From Candidatus Bipolaricaulota bacterium (GTDB taxonomy: Bacteria > Bipolaricaulota > Bipolaricaulia > UBA7950 > UBA9294): a DNA stretch of 64,000 nt. Each line of letters begins with the position of its first letter. Position 1 is the stretch's first letter. The DNA is taken from positions 1 through 64,000 of the forward strand of contig JAUWGE010000003.1 in assembly GCA_030606565.1 (NCBI GenBank), in the 5' to 3' direction. The position numbers were made by a program, and so were the translations under genes. A model generated the notes under the pieces. That model did no database searches. It was given only the letters and a program-made list of their open reading frames with translations, and had not been told where the DNA came from. Of this stretch, positions 33,051 to 42,562 are shown piece by piece.

Positions 33051-34391
33051 ATGAAACGGCTTATCGAAGGGATAAGAATCTGGGACGGGGCCGATCGCCT
33101 GGTCGAGGACGGAGCAATCCTGATCGACGGAGATACCATTGAGGCGGTCCTCACACGTGAGGCACTCTCTTCCTATGAGTTACCCCCCTCTGGTGAGCGA
33201 ATCGACACGTCAGGGAAGCTTGCCATTCCAGGGTTCATCAATGCACACACACACCTTTACAGCAGCCTCGCCCGCGGGATGGCGCTTCCCGGTTATTCGC
33301 CACAGACGTTCACGCAGATCCTGGAGCAGCTGTGGTGGCGGCTGGATAAGGCTCTGGACGCAGAAATGGTCCGTGTAAGCGCCCTTGTGGGAGCGATGGA
33401 GGCGGCACGTTGCGGGGTAACGACATTGATCGACCATCATGCAAGCCCGCACGCCATTCCGGGAAGCCTCGCCTCGCTACGCCAAGCGGTCTGCAAGGAG
33501 GTAGGGTTGCGCGGCGCGTTCTGTTACGAGGTCTCCGACCGCGACGGAGCGAAGATCAGCGAGCAAGGGATCACCGAGAATCTCGGCTTCCTCGCTACAA
33601 AGGACTCTCAGGATTTGTTAAGCACTGGCCTTTTCGGATTGCACGCCTCATTCACCCTCTGTGATGACACCCTCGACAAGGTTGCCCGCAATCTCCCCAA
33701 TGACGTAGGGGTACACATCCACGTTGCCGAAGGACCCGAAGACGAAACGCAGTGCGTCGCAGAGCATGGCCTCCGCATCGTCGAAAGGCTGGAGCGGTTC
33801 GGTCTGATGCGTCCCACCTCGATCCTCGCCCACTGCCTACACTTAAACAATGAGGAGAAGGACCTGGTCGCGGACCGAGAGGCGATGGTGGTCCACAACC
33901 CGCGCTCAAACATGAACAACGCCGTCGGCACCTTCGATCTCAACGGATTCCTGAACAAAGACGTATTGACGGGATTAGGAACTGATGGCCTGGGGGCGAA
34001 CATGCTCTCAGAGCTGTTCACTGCTGCGCTCTTGCAGAAGGCGAGCAGCCGTGATCCGCTTGCCGCCCCGTTCTCCGCCCTTAATACGCTTCTCTTCCGC
34101 AACAACCCACTCGTTGGCGAACGACTATTCGGAATCAAGCTCGGACGGATCGCACCCGGGTACCCAGCTGACATCGTCCTGCTCGACTATCAACCGCCAA
34201 CGCCGCTATCCGCCGAGACAATCCTTGGGCACCTGCTGTTCGGGATCTCTGTTCACACCCTGCGGGTCTCAGGTCTCTTCGTCGCTGGGCGACCGATATT
34301 AAGGGACGGACGGTTCCTTGATCTCGACGAAGAAGGGATCTACGCTCATGCTCGGGAACAAGCGGCAAAGCTATGGGAAAGAGCAGCGTGA
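33051..34391 (+). CDS. ssnA: SsnA-type amidohydrolase (purine catabolism)
   Basis: The start is ATG 33051 after AGGAGGTG; the track start lies before the promoter. The 446-residue protein is a cytosine/chlorohydrolase-type amidohydrolase with GFINAHTHLYSSLARGM (HxH), HIHVAEGPEDE, ILAHCLHL and GLGTDGLGANML (metal and catalytic His/Asp). SsnA is encoded with YgfK and a molybdenum hydroxylase in gene sets linked to anaerobic purine breakdown; a deaminating or ring-opening hydrolysis is likely, exact substrate unassigned here. It is first in the plus-strand operon. Confidence 0.9.
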   Translation: MKRLIEGIRIWDGADRLVEDGAILIDGDTIEAVLTREALSSYELPPSGERIDTSGKLAIPGFINAHTHLYSSLARGMALPGYSPQTFTQILEQLWWRLDKALDAEMVRVSALVGAMEAARCGVTTLIDHHASPHAIPGSLASLRQAVCKEVGLRGAFCYEVSDRDGAKISEQGITENLGFLATKDSQDLLSTGLFGLHASFTLCDDTLDKVARNLPNDVGVHIHVAEGPEDETQCVAEHGLRIVERLERFGLMRPTSILAHCLHLNNEEKDLVADREAMVVHNPRSNMNNAVGTFDLNGFLNKDVLTGLGTDGLGANMLSELFTAALLQKASSRDPLAAPFSALNTLLFRNNPLVGERLFGIKLGRIAPGYPADIVLLDYQPPTPLSAETILGHLLFGISVHTLRVSGLFVAGRPILRDGRFLDLDEEGIYAHAREQAAKLWERAA

Positions 34392-34706
34392 AATCGGTCG
34401 TAGCTACGCAGGAAGCGCACGCCGATCTGTTTCGATTTCGTGCTTGAGTTCTGCTATAAGGAAACCATGACAAGAGATGGAGGCGTAAGGGACAATATGG
34501 CAGTGAATCTGGCATTTTCCTGCTTTCTTGGCTTCCTCATGAATTTTATAAAGAGGCCAGGAAACCATGAAAGAGAGAGAAACGGTGCGATGTGCCTACA
34601 AAATTAATCTTTTCCTGGCGTTCTCGTAGTTTTTATATTGTCTGCAGCGACGAGAACCAACCTTTGCCGCGGCAGGATACTACGGCGCTGCTAAGGAGGA
34701 TAAGGC
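34392..34706. other. spacer between ssnA and ygfK with repeat-like sequence
   Basis: No gene. The part around 34512-34572 (TTTTCCTGCTTTCTTGGCTT and AGGCCAGGAAACC) resembles the TTCCTGCTTTCCTGCCTTCC segment of the 116-bp repeats. No clear promoter seen. Confidence 0.4.
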
Positions 34707-37700
34707 ATGTCTGATGCGATGAAGGTTCAACCTTTTGACGTTTTGCTAAAGAGTATTTTGAACGAGTTTGCACATAACCAGTCAATCTTCGGCATCCACC
34801 GTTCTTTATTCTACACACCCAGAAAGGACAGTCCTTACGCCACTTCGAATCTCTTTGGACATTACCTGGCTACTCCGATCGGCCCGGCAGCGGGGCCACA
34901 TACTCAACTTACTCAGAACATCATCTGTGCCTGGCTCTCCGGAGGTCGGTTCATTGAACTAAAGACTGTTCAGATCATGGACGAGCTAGAGATTCCTCGA
35001 CCGTGCATTGACATGGAAGATGAGGGCTATAACGTCGAGTGGTCCCAGGAACTCAAATTGGATCAGTCTTTAAACGAGTACATAAAGGCGTGGGCGCTGA
35101 TTCATATCCTGCCCCGGCTCCTTAACTTTGAGGGTGAGGTCCCCTTTGGCACCATCTTTAACATGAGTATCGGTTACGACCTAGAGGGGATCAAGAGCCC
35201 ACCCATGACCCGGTTCATGGACCGATTGGACGATGCTTCTGCAAAGATCAATGAGATCAAAAGGATCCTGCAACGACAATTCCCTCAGTTTGCCGATATC
35301 AAGATCCCGCCCCGGCTCACAAACAGCGTCACCCTTTCCACCATGCACGGCTGCCCACCGGCCGAGATCGAGCGGATTGCCCGCTATCTGTTGGAAGAGA
35401 GGGGGCTTAACACCATTGTCAAGCTGAATCCCACCCTGCTCGGCAAAGAGGCGGTAATGCGCATCCTCCATGACGACCTCGGATTCACCGAGATTCAGAT
35501 CCCTGATGCCGTGTTTGCGCATGATTTGCAGTACGACCGAGCAGTAGAGTTGATCAAGACGCTTAAAAGGACGGCCGCGAAGCGCGGTCTTTACTTCGGG
35601 GTCAAGTTGAGCAACACCCTGGCGATGGCAAACGACAAGAAAACTCTCCCCGGCGAGGAGATGTACATGTCGGGACGCGCCCTCTACCCGATCACCATCA
35701 ACCTGTTTTACAAACTGGCACACCAGTTCGATGGCGACTTGAACGTCTCTTACTCGGGTGGGGCGGACGCGCTCAATGTGACCACCATCCTGGCAGCCGG
35801 TGCCCGGCCGGTCACAGCCGCCTCTGACCTGCTCAAACCGGGAGGCTATTCTAGGCTCCTGCAGTATCTGGAGAACCTAGAAGGTGAGATGCGCGCACGC
35901 GGCGTATCGAGCTTGGACGAACTTGCGCGCGATCGCCTCGCCAATCTGGAACGGGCGGCCGCTGATGCACTGAAAGATCGTCGCTACAAGAAGAGCTACC
36001 ATCCCTATGGCCTGCCTAAGGTTGAATCGGGGCTAGAACTGTTTGACTGCATCAGCGCGCCGTGTGTGGAGCAGTGCGCAGTGCTCCAGGATGTGCCCGA
36101 ATATGCCTGGCTGATCGCGCAAAGAGAATACGATCGGGCGCTTGCGGTAATCCTCGCCCGCAACCCTTTACCCGGGGTAACCGGGTACATCTGCACTCAC
36201 CTCTGTCAGACCCGTTGCACCCGCAACAACTACGACGAGCCGGTAGCGATCCGCGCACTCAAGCGATTTGCTACCACGACAGGCAAAGCCGATCAAATCG
36301 TAAATCGTAAATCGCAAATCTTAAATCGCAGGGTGGCGGTCATCGGCAGCGGTCCCTCCGGGCTGGCTGCAGCCTACTACCTTTTTCTAAACGGTGTTTC
36401 GGTAACGATCTACGAAGCCAAGGACGTGGCAGGCGGGATGCTCGCTATCGCTCCTACATTTCGGCTTCCTCCAACCGTCGTGCAAGAAGATATCGACCGG
36501 ATCACTGGGATGGGAGTCAACATCAAGCTTTCTCATCCCATCACCGCACCGCCGGAGGAACTGACAAGCGAAGGCTTTGACGCGGTTTACGTGGCGTGTG
36601 GATTTCAAAAGGACGCGAAGCTTTCGATCGAAGGGATAGAGGGCGAAGGCGTCTTCACCGCCCTTGATTTCTTGGAGCGGATAGCGCGGGACGAAGAACC
36701 GGACTTGGGTCCCAAGGTGCTTGTGATCGGTGGCGGGAACACAGCGATCGATGCAGCGAGAACGGCAAAGCGGCTCACGGGCAGGCCGGTCACTGTTCTC
36801 TACCGGCGGACTCAACACGAGATGCCCGCGGAGGAGGAAGAGCTGAGGAATCTGTTCGATGAGAGTAACTGCCTAGAAGAGCTCGTATCTCCCAAGAGTG
36901 TCATCCTGCAAGACGGCCGGGTAGCTGCATTAAAGTGCGTGCGGAACAAGCTCGGTGAGCATGGAGAGGACGGGCGAAGAAAGCCAATCCCCATTGAGGG
37001 AAGCGAGTTTGAGATTGCGGCAGATTCCATCATTGTTGCGATCGGCCAAGCCCCGGACATCGCCTTCCTCGACGGGAGCACTGTCTCTCTGCGGGCGGAC
37101 GGGACGATTGCAGTCGACCCTGACACCGGAGCCGCGGGCACAAGTCGTGTGTACGCGGGGGGGGATGCGGCGCGAGGACCAGCGATCATCATCCAGGCAT
37201 GCGCCGATGGCCGACGGGCAGCAGAAGCGATCTGCGCGAAACTTAATATCCAGTTTGAGCAATTGGCCTACAGCCCGACGGTGCTTTCCAAAGAAGAGAT
37301 AAGGCGAGTAAAACAGGCTCGAGCTAGAAAAGAAGCGCAGTGCTCGCCAAAGATGCTCCCGGTTGCTAAGCGCAGTGGCTTTGACCTCATCGAGCAGACC
37401 CTAACAGAGGAGGAGGCGCGTGGCGAGGCCGACCGCTGTCTGCAGTGCTCCACCTTGTGCGACAAGTGCGTTGAGGTCTGTCCCAACCGGGCCAATTACA
37501 CCTACTTCGTCACACCGGTAAACCTGACGCTTCCCCAACTCTCCTGTCAAAATGGCGGGCTAGCAGTCACAGGAGAAGAGCCCTTTGAGGTCAAGCAAAA
37601 ACGGCAGATCATCCACATGGACGATTTCTGCAACGAGTGCGGCAACTGCGCCACGTTCTGCGTCCACAACGGCAAGCCCTACCTGGAGAAGCCTCGGCTC

Positions 37701-37982
37701 TTCCTCCAGGAAGCCGATTTTCGATTAGAAGACGACAATGCCTTCTACATCGTGGAGGACACCATCAGGCGACGGGAAGGCGGGAGGGAGTCGCAGCTTT
37801 CGGTCGTAAACGGCATTATCACGTTTGAGAACGCGCAAGTTCGCATTGACCTCTCGCCCGATTTTAAAATTAAGGGGATGACGCTGAAAGAGGCATTTGC
37901 GGGAACGTTCTCGCTAAGAGGAGCGGCCGAGATGACACTGATACTTAATGGGGTCACCACCTCTCTACCTTTTTTACTTTAA
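34707..37982 (+). CDS. ygfK: YgfK: FAD/iron-sulfur oxidoreductase (putative selenate reductase subunit family)
   Basis: 1091 residues starting after AAGGAGG. Residues ~1-400 form a dihydroorotate-dehydrogenase-like barrel (YSGGADALN, GGYSRLLQYL). Residues ~445-530 hold a GltD-type cluster region (CVEQCAVLQ, CTHLCQTRCTR). Residues ~545-870 are a glutamate-synthase-small-subunit-like FAD/NAD(P)H domain (VIGSGPSGLAAAYY, VIGGGNTAIDAARTA, YAGGDAARGP). The tail has two ferredoxin-like clusters (CDKCVEVCPNRANY; CNECGNCATFC). YgfK is thought to carry out a reductive step of anaerobic purine breakdown. A heptamer repeat encodes the linker at ~530-541. Confidence 0.92.
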   Translation: MSDAMKVQPFDVLLKSILNEFAHNQSIFGIHRSLFYTPRKDSPYATSNLFGHYLATPIGPAAGPHTQLTQNIICAWLSGGRFIELKTVQIMDELEIPRPCIDMEDEGYNVEWSQELKLDQSLNEYIKAWALIHILPRLLNFEGEVPFGTIFNMSIGYDLEGIKSPPMTRFMDRLDDASAKINEIKRILQRQFPQFADIKIPPRLTNSVTLSTMHGCPPAEIERIARYLLEERGLNTIVKLNPTLLGKEAVMRILHDDLGFTEIQIPDAVFAHDLQYDRAVELIKTLKRTAAKRGLYFGVKLSNTLAMANDKKTLPGEEMYMSGRALYPITINLFYKLAHQFDGDLNVSYSGGADALNVTTILAAGARPVTAASDLLKPGGYSRLLQYLENLEGEMRARGVSSLDELARDRLANLERAAADALKDRRYKKSYHPYGLPKVESGLELFDCISAPCVEQCAVLQDVPEYAWLIAQREYDRALAVILARNPLPGVTGYICTHLCQTRCTRNNYDEPVAIRALKRFATTTGKADQIVNRKSQILNRRVAVIGSGPSGLAAAYYLFLNGVSVTIYEAKDVAGGMLAIAPTFRLPPTVVQEDIDRITGMGVNIKLSHPITAPPEELTSEGFDAVYVACGFQKDAKLSIEGIEGEGVFTALDFLERIARDEEPDLGPKVLVIGGGNTAIDAARTAKRLTGRPVTVLYRRTQHEMPAEEEELRNLFDESNCLEELVSPKSVILQDGRVAALKCVRNKLGEHGEDGRRKPIPIEGSEFEIAADSIIVAIGQAPDIAFLDGSTVSLRADGTIAVDPDTGAAGTSRVYAGGDAARGPAIIIQACADGRRAAEAICAKLNIQFEQLAYSPTVLSKEEIRRVKQARARKEAQCSPKMLPVAKRSGFDLIEQTLTEEEARGEADRCLQCSTLCDKCVEVCPNRANYTYFVTPVNLTLPQLSCQNGGLAVTGEEPFEVKQKRQIIHMDDFCNECGNCATFCVHNGKPYLEKPRLFLQEADFRLEDDNAFYIVEDTIRRREGGRESQLSVVNGIITFENAQVRIDLSPDFKIKGMTLKEAFAGTFSLRGAAEMTLILNGVTTSLPFLL
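36295..36329 (+). repeat. five AAATCGT-like heptamers inside ygfK
   Basis: AAATCGT, AAATCGT, AAATCGC, AAATCTT, AAATCGC in tandem, encoding the QIVNRKSQILNRR linker before the FAD domain. Confidence 0.75.
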
Positions 37983-37990
37983 GGTGAACG

Positions 37991-39229
37991 ATGGGAAAGA
38001 TTAACGTGCTACGTTGTGTCTCCTGCAAGAGAGAATTCTCACCTGATGAGATCGAATACACCTGCCCTAGTTGTGGTCCACGCCGCGGCACGCTTGAGGT
38101 CCTCTACGATTACGATGCGTTAAAGCGAACGCTGACACACGATTACTTCCGATCGCTCGAGGAGCGCACAATGTGGCGATACCTTCCACTCCTTCCGATC
38201 GCGAACCGCCGATTCATCCAGCCGCTTCGCGTCGGGTTCACCCCTGTTTATTCCTTCCCCAATCTCGCCCGTAAGTACAGCCTCAAGAAACTATTAATCA
38301 AAGACGATGGTCAAAATCCAACCGCCTCCTACAAGGATAGGGCAAGCGCGGTAGTGGTGATCAAGGCACAGGAGAAAGGGAAGTCTGTCATCACCTGTGC
38401 CTCGACCGGGAACGCAGCGAGCTCGCTCGCTGGCTTCTCCGCTGCAACCGCCCTACAAACAATTATCTTTGTCCCGCGGACCGCACCAGAGGCAAAGATC
38501 TCCCAACTCCTCATCTACGGGGCAAAGGTCTTCCTCGTCAATGGCTCCTACGACGTCGCGTACGACCTGGCGGCAGAGGCGATTGAGACCTTCGGCTGGT
38601 ACAACCGCTCGGCTGCGGTCAACCCTTACCTCGTCGAGGGGAAGAAGACCGGCGCCCTCGAACTCGCCGAGCAGCTTGACTGGGAGATCCCGGATGTGGT
38701 TCTAGTGGGGGTGGGAGACGGCTCGGTGATAAGCGGAATCTGTAAGGGGTTCGACGAGTTGCTGCGCCTTGACCTGATCGAGCGGGTTCCGCAGGTGATC
38801 GGGGTACAGGCGCAGGGTTCGGCCCCGATCGCAACGGCGTTCGAACGCTACAATGGCAACGAAGTTGTAATTAAAGACGTTGAAGCGCGGACCGTTGCTG
38901 ACAGCATCTGTGTGGGGAAGCCACGCGACATCGTCAAGGCGGTCACCTACGTGGCGAGAAACGGCGGACACTTCGTTAGAGTGAGCGATGCAGAGATCAC
39001 AGAAGCGATCTTAACTATGGCCAAGCAAACTGGGGTCTTTGCCGAGCCGGCCGGAGCCGCCCCATTCGCTGGTTTGGTCAAGCTTGCCGCAACCGGAGAG
39101 CTATCAGGCAAGAGTACGGCGGTGATGGTAACGGGAAATGGCCTCAAAGACGTTGCTGCCGTGCGCAAGATTGTGGAGGCCCCGATCGAGATTGAACCAT
39201 CGCTTCACGCCGTGAGGGAGCACCTATGA
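37991..39229 (+). CDS. threonine-synthase-like PLP enzyme
   Basis: 412 residues with an N-terminal zinc ribbon (CVSCKREF, CPSCGPRRG), then the fold-type II PLP core: DDGQNPTASYKDRAS with the PLP lysine, CASTGNAASSLAGF, and VGVGDGSVISG binding the phosphate. This is the architecture of short threonine synthases. It sits between ygfK and the 2Fe-2S gene, in the place where other purine clusters carry YgeX (diaminopropionate ammonia-lyase, also fold-type II). It may therefore be a lyase acting in the pathway rather than in threonine biosynthesis; no other threonine genes are present. Confidence 0.85.
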   Translation: MGKINVLRCVSCKREFSPDEIEYTCPSCGPRRGTLEVLYDYDALKRTLTHDYFRSLEERTMWRYLPLLPIANRRFIQPLRVGFTPVYSFPNLARKYSLKKLLIKDDGQNPTASYKDRASAVVVIKAQEKGKSVITCASTGNAASSLAGFSAATALQTIIFVPRTAPEAKISQLLIYGAKVFLVNGSYDVAYDLAAEAIETFGWYNRSAAVNPYLVEGKKTGALELAEQLDWEIPDVVLVGVGDGSVISGICKGFDELLRLDLIERVPQVIGVQAQGSAPIATAFERYNGNEVVIKDVEARTVADSICVGKPRDIVKAVTYVARNGGHFVRVSDAEITEAILTMAKQTGVFAEPAGAAPFAGLVKLAATGELSGKSTAVMVTGNGLKDVAAVRKIVEAPIEIEPSLHAVREHL

Positions 39230-39738
39230 GGATTCAATTTATCGTTAACGGGAGACAGGTAGAGCGCGAGACCAACGCAGAGACACGCCTACTCGACCTG
39301 CTGCGTGAAGACCTTCACCTTACTGGGACAAAGGAGGGGTGTGGCGAGGGGGAGTGCGGAGCGTGCACCGTACTCCTCAACGGGCGGGCGGTCAACTCCT
39401 GTCTCGTGCTTGCCCCCCAAGTCGATGGGAAAAAGGTGCTTACGATCGAAGGGCTCGCCCCGTTGAGTAAGTCCCATTCTCGTCACTCCACGGGGCGAGC
39501 CAAGGGTGATGAGCTACACCCAATCCAGCGGGCGTTTGTGGAGAAAGGGGCGGTGCAATGTGGCTTCTGCACCCCTGGGTTTATCATGTCAACCTACGCC
39601 CTTCTACGAAAAAACCCATCTCCAAATGATGAAGAGATCCTTTCCGCCCTGGAGGGAAACCTCTGTCGCTGCACCGGCTACACCAAGATCATCGAGGCAG
39701 TGCGCTACGCAGCCAAGTTGATGCGGGAGGAGCGATGA
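39226..39738 (+). CDS. 2Fe-2S subunit of the second molybdenum hydroxylase
   Basis: 170 residues with [16 protein letters not shown] and CGFCTPGF...CRCTGY, the two [2Fe-2S] sites of the family. Against the paralogue at 29346 it has a ~14-residue insertion ([14 protein letters not shown]) between the two clusters, encoded by a 50-bp palindrome. It starts four bases within the end of the PLP gene (ATGA) and overlaps the next gene likewise. With the FAD subunit at 40315 it probably serves the large subunit at 58338. Confidence 0.93.
   Translation: MRIQFIVNGRQVERETNAETRLLDLLREDLHLTGTKEGCGEGECGACTVLLNGRAVNSCLVLAPQVDGKKVLTIEGLAPLSKSHSRHSTGRAKGDELHPIQRAFVEKGAVQCGFCTPGFIMSTYALLRKNPSPNDEEILSALEGNLCRCTGYTKIIEAVRYAAKLMREER
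39452..39501. repeat. in-gene palindrome with perfect 12-bp arms
   Basis: GGCTCGCCCCGT (39452-39463) and ACGGGGCGAGCC (39490-39501) with a 26-base loop, in frame in the 2Fe-2S gene. Confidence 0.8.
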
Positions 39739-40340
39739 TCGAAGCGATCGTCCTCGCTGCTGGCAAAGGGGAACGCCTGGGAGTCATCAAGCCACTGATT
39801 ATGATCGACGGCGAGACAGCTCTGGCACGGGTGATCCGCACTCTGAAGAAAGCACAAATCGAACGGATCATAATCGTCCTCGGTTACGCTGCTAAAACAA
39901 TTTTACGCGATGTAACCCTCACTGGGTGCAAGGTCGTGATAAACCAAAACTACAAGAAGGGAATGGCAAGTTCGCTTGCCCGGGGGATCGAGTCGCTCTC
40001 GGCGAAGGCGCAGGGCTTCCTCATCCTGCACGCTGACATGCCCTACCTCAAAGAAGAAACGATCCGCGCGGTGCTCATCCAAGCAAAGAAGGGTGCACAA
40101 ATCGCGGCTCCAACCTACCAGGGACAACGAGGGTTCCCGGTCTATCTGCGCCGCTCCTGCATCAAGGACCTTCTACCGACCCTGGTGGGAGAGATCGGGG
40201 CGCGGCAGTACATCGCCCAGCATCAACATAAGCTCGCCCTGGTAAAGGTGGATGACCCGGGCGCGGTTCGGGACATCGACCGGCTGGAAGATCTCAAGAT
40301 GGTGGAGGAGAAACGTGGGCCGACAATACTTGAAGGTTAA
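39735..40340 (+). CDS. ygfJ: MocA/YgfJ-like molybdenum cofactor nucleotidyltransferase
   Basis: 201 residues with an NTP-transferase fold: VLAAGKGERLG (GxG...xRxG nucleotide loop), KPLIMIDGE, LHADMPYLKEETI (metal-binding Asp), and GFPVYLRR. MocA-type enzymes add CMP to molybdopterin to form the cytosine dinucleotide cofactor of this hydroxylase family; YgfJ homologues are routinely found in these clusters. ATGA overlap with the 2Fe-2S gene and 26-base overlap with the FAD gene show tight coupling. Confidence 0.85.
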   Translation: MIEAIVLAAGKGERLGVIKPLIMIDGETALARVIRTLKKAQIERIIIVLGYAAKTILRDVTLTGCKVVINQNYKKGMASSLARGIESLSAKAQGFLILHADMPYLKEETIRAVLIQAKKGAQIAAPTYQGQRGFPVYLRRSCIKDLLPTLVGEIGARQYIAQHQHKLALVKVDDPGAVRDIDRLEDLKMVEEKRGPTILEG

Positions 40341-41160
40341 CTCAATCGAAGAGCTGCTCACAAACTTAGGTAAACCCGGAGGGATGATTCTCTGTGGGGG
40401 AACCGACCTTGTCGTAAAGATGCGTAGCGGACTCCTTTCCCCAGAACTCCTTCTTGATATCTCCGATCTTCCGGAGCTGCGTGAGATCAGAAAGACCGGT
40501 GCACAAATCGAAATTGGCGCTGCGGTGACCCAGAGTGAGCTTCTCGCCTCGGAGATAGTAAGAGAACACCTCCCCCTTCTAATAACGGTCCTTTCTCAGC
40601 TTGGCTGCGTTCAAATCCGAAACAGCGGAACCCTAGGAGGAAACTTGGTCAACGCCTCACCAGCAGCGGATAGCGCTGTCCCTCTTCTCCTGCTCGACGC
40701 CGAGGTGATCCTCACAGGCTCGCAAGGCGAGCGCCGGATAGCAGTCAAAGATTTCTTCCGCGGCCCAGGAAAGACCGCTCTTTCAAAGGGAGAGTTCCTT
40801 CGTGCGGTCTCAATCCCTCTCCCCAACCCAGAGCTTTCCCCTTTCTTCCACAAGATTGGACGGCGCAAAGCGCTCACCATCGCCATCGCCTCCCTGGGAG
40901 CACTGCTTCATGTTGAGGGCGACCTGATCCAAGAAGTGCGATTGGCCGCCGGCTCGGTCGCCCCAACACCGATTCGCCTGCGGCGGGTGGAGGAGAGGGC
41001 AAATGGGAAACGAGTAACTGCTTCCCTGATTGAAGAAGCGAGAAAACTCGCCCTACAATCGGTCTCACCGATTGACGACATTCGGGCGAGCGCTGACTAC
41101 CGACGGACTGTTATTGCCGATCTCGTCGCCCATCTATTTGAAGGGGTTCTTCATGTTTGA
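40315..41160 (+). CDS. ygfM: FAD-binding subunit of the second molybdenum hydroxylase (YgfM type)
   Basis: The start is placed at GTG 40315 after GGAGGAGAAAC; the track start lies in the previous gene. The 281-residue protein carries ILCGGTDLVVKM, IEIGAAVTQSEL and IRNSGTLGGNLVNASPAAD, the FAD-binding signatures of the CoxM/XdhB family, and ends in the FAD C-terminal domain (DDIRASADYRR). It lies between the MocA-like gene and hydantoinase gene, overlapping both. Confidence 0.92.
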   Translation: MGRQYLKVNSIEELLTNLGKPGGMILCGGTDLVVKMRSGLLSPELLLDISDLPELREIRKTGAQIEIGAAVTQSELLASEIVREHLPLLITVLSQLGCVQIRNSGTLGGNLVNASPAADSAVPLLLLDAEVILTGSQGERRIAVKDFFRGPGKTALSKGEFLRAVSIPLPNPELSPFFHKIGRRKALTIAIASLGALLHVEGDLIQEVRLAAGSVAPTPIRLRRVEERANGKRVTASLIEEARKLALQSVSPIDDIRASADYRRTVIADLVAHLFEGVLHV

Positions 41161-42508
41161 TCTCGTGATCAAAGGCGGAACGGTCGTTACTCCTGAGGGA
41201 GTAAGCAAGATGGACGTTGGAATCGAGGGAGAAAAAATCGTCACTATGGGCTCAGGGCTCTCCAGCCGCCGCGAGGTCGATGCGAGCAATTTAATCGTTC
41301 TCCCCGGTGCGATCGACGCCCATACCCACATGGAGCTTCCCGTGAGAGGAGATCGCTCTAGCGACGACTTCCTCTCCGGGACGATCGCCGCTGCCTGTGG
41401 GGGAGTAACGATGATCTCGGACTTCTCCGTCGGATCTGCCGAAACCTCACTCCCCGAGGAGATCGAAGCACGCAAGCAGACGGCAAAAAAAGCGGTAATC
41501 GACTACACCATGCATGGAGAGGTAATCGGTTGGCACCCGGGACATGAGTCGGAGTTTGACGAGGCGATCGGCCTTGGCGTACGCACGTTTAAATTCTATC
41601 TCGCCTACTCCCGCTCAGGAAGGATGAGCGATGATGGCGTCCTCTACTGCGCATTCACGGCCCTGGCGCATTATGGTGGGAGAGCAATGGTGCACGCGGA
41701 AAATGACGCTCTCATCAATGCCCTTACCGATGTCTTGAAGACGAATGGGGAGCTTGGCATTCTCTCCCTACCTCGTTCGCGACCCGCCCTCTGCGAGGAG
41801 GAGGCAATCACCCGCGCCGCCACTATCGCCCGCCACACCGGGTGCACACTGCGGATCGCTCATATCTCCTCCGAGCTCGGACTGAAAGCGGCCCTCACCG
41901 CCCGCACTGCCGGAGTGACGATCATTACCGAGACCTGCCCACAGTACCTCCTGCTCGATGAACGCGTCTATGCCGAGCGCAATGGCCACCTGTACGCGAC
42001 CACGCCACCGCTTCGCACCGAAGTCGACCGCCGCGCCCTGTGGAAAGGGATCACCTCTGGTGCAATCAACCTCGTCGCTACTGACCACTGTCCGTTCACC
42101 CGCGAGCAGAAGCGCTGGACAGGGTCGTTCCTCGACCTCCCCTACGGTCTTCCCGGCGTGGAGACCCTCCTTCCCCTGTTGTATAGCGAGGGGGTAGGGA
42201 AGGGGCGATTCTCCCTCGAGCGACTGGTCGAACTGTTGAGTTCTGGTCCGGCTAAGGCGCTTGGGATCTATCCGCGCAAGGGGGCGATCATGATCGGCTC
42301 TGATGCTGACCTAGTTCTAATAGACCCAAAGCGTGAGTTCACGATCACCACTGAAAAGTTACACATGTGCACCGATTTCAATCCCTACGCGGGCCGCCGC
42401 GTCGTTGGCTACCCGGTGATGACTCTCGCGCGCGGGCGTGTCGTGTTCGATGATGATAATTTCCTCGGGGAAGAGGGGTGGGGGAGATTCGTCCCTCAGG
42501 CTGGCTAG
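41153..42508 (+). CDS. hyuA: dihydropyrimidinase/hydantoinase
   Basis: 451 residues from ATG 41153 (overlapping the FAD gene by eight bases). It has GAIDAHTHMELP (HxH), FKFYLAYS with the lysine expected to be carbamylated, MVHAEND, IAHISSE and ATDHCPF: all ligands of the binuclear zinc site of D-hydantoinases. HyuA-type enzymes open cyclic ureides such as hydantoins or dihydropyrimidines. In this cluster it should open a ring made from the purine to a carbamoyl amino acid, the substrate type for a carbamoyltransferase. It is the last gene of the plus-strand operon. Confidence 0.92.
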   Translation: MFDLVIKGGTVVTPEGVSKMDVGIEGEKIVTMGSGLSSRREVDASNLIVLPGAIDAHTHMELPVRGDRSSDDFLSGTIAAACGGVTMISDFSVGSAETSLPEEIEARKQTAKKAVIDYTMHGEVIGWHPGHESEFDEAIGLGVRTFKFYLAYSRSGRMSDDGVLYCAFTALAHYGGRAMVHAENDALINALTDVLKTNGELGILSLPRSRPALCEEEAITRAATIARHTGCTLRIAHISSELGLKAALTARTAGVTIITETCPQYLLLDERVYAERNGHLYATTPPLRTEVDRRALWKGITSGAINLVATDHCPFTREQKRWTGSFLDLPYGLPGVETLLPLLYSEGVGKGRFSLERLVELLSSGPAKALGIYPRKGAIMIGSDADLVLIDPKREFTITTEKLHMCTDFNPYAGRRVVGYPVMTLARGRVVFDDDNFLGEEGWGRFVPQAG

Positions 42509-42510
42509 AC

Positions 42511-42539
42511 TCGACAACCGCCTTGATTCATGTTATGGT
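42511..42539 (+). promoter_or_regulatory. possible promoter of the PKD lipoprotein gene
   Basis: TCGACA (42511-42516), 17 bases, TG-N-TATGGT (42534-42539). Confidence 0.4.
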
Positions 42540-42562
42540 GAGAATAAAGAAGGGGGGGTGTT

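Noticed and set aside
37991-39229. Calling this gene a definite ygeX (diaminopropionate ammonia-lyase)
   Set aside because: Its zinc ribbon and TASYKDR motif match threonine synthase; the YgeX role is only suggested by position.
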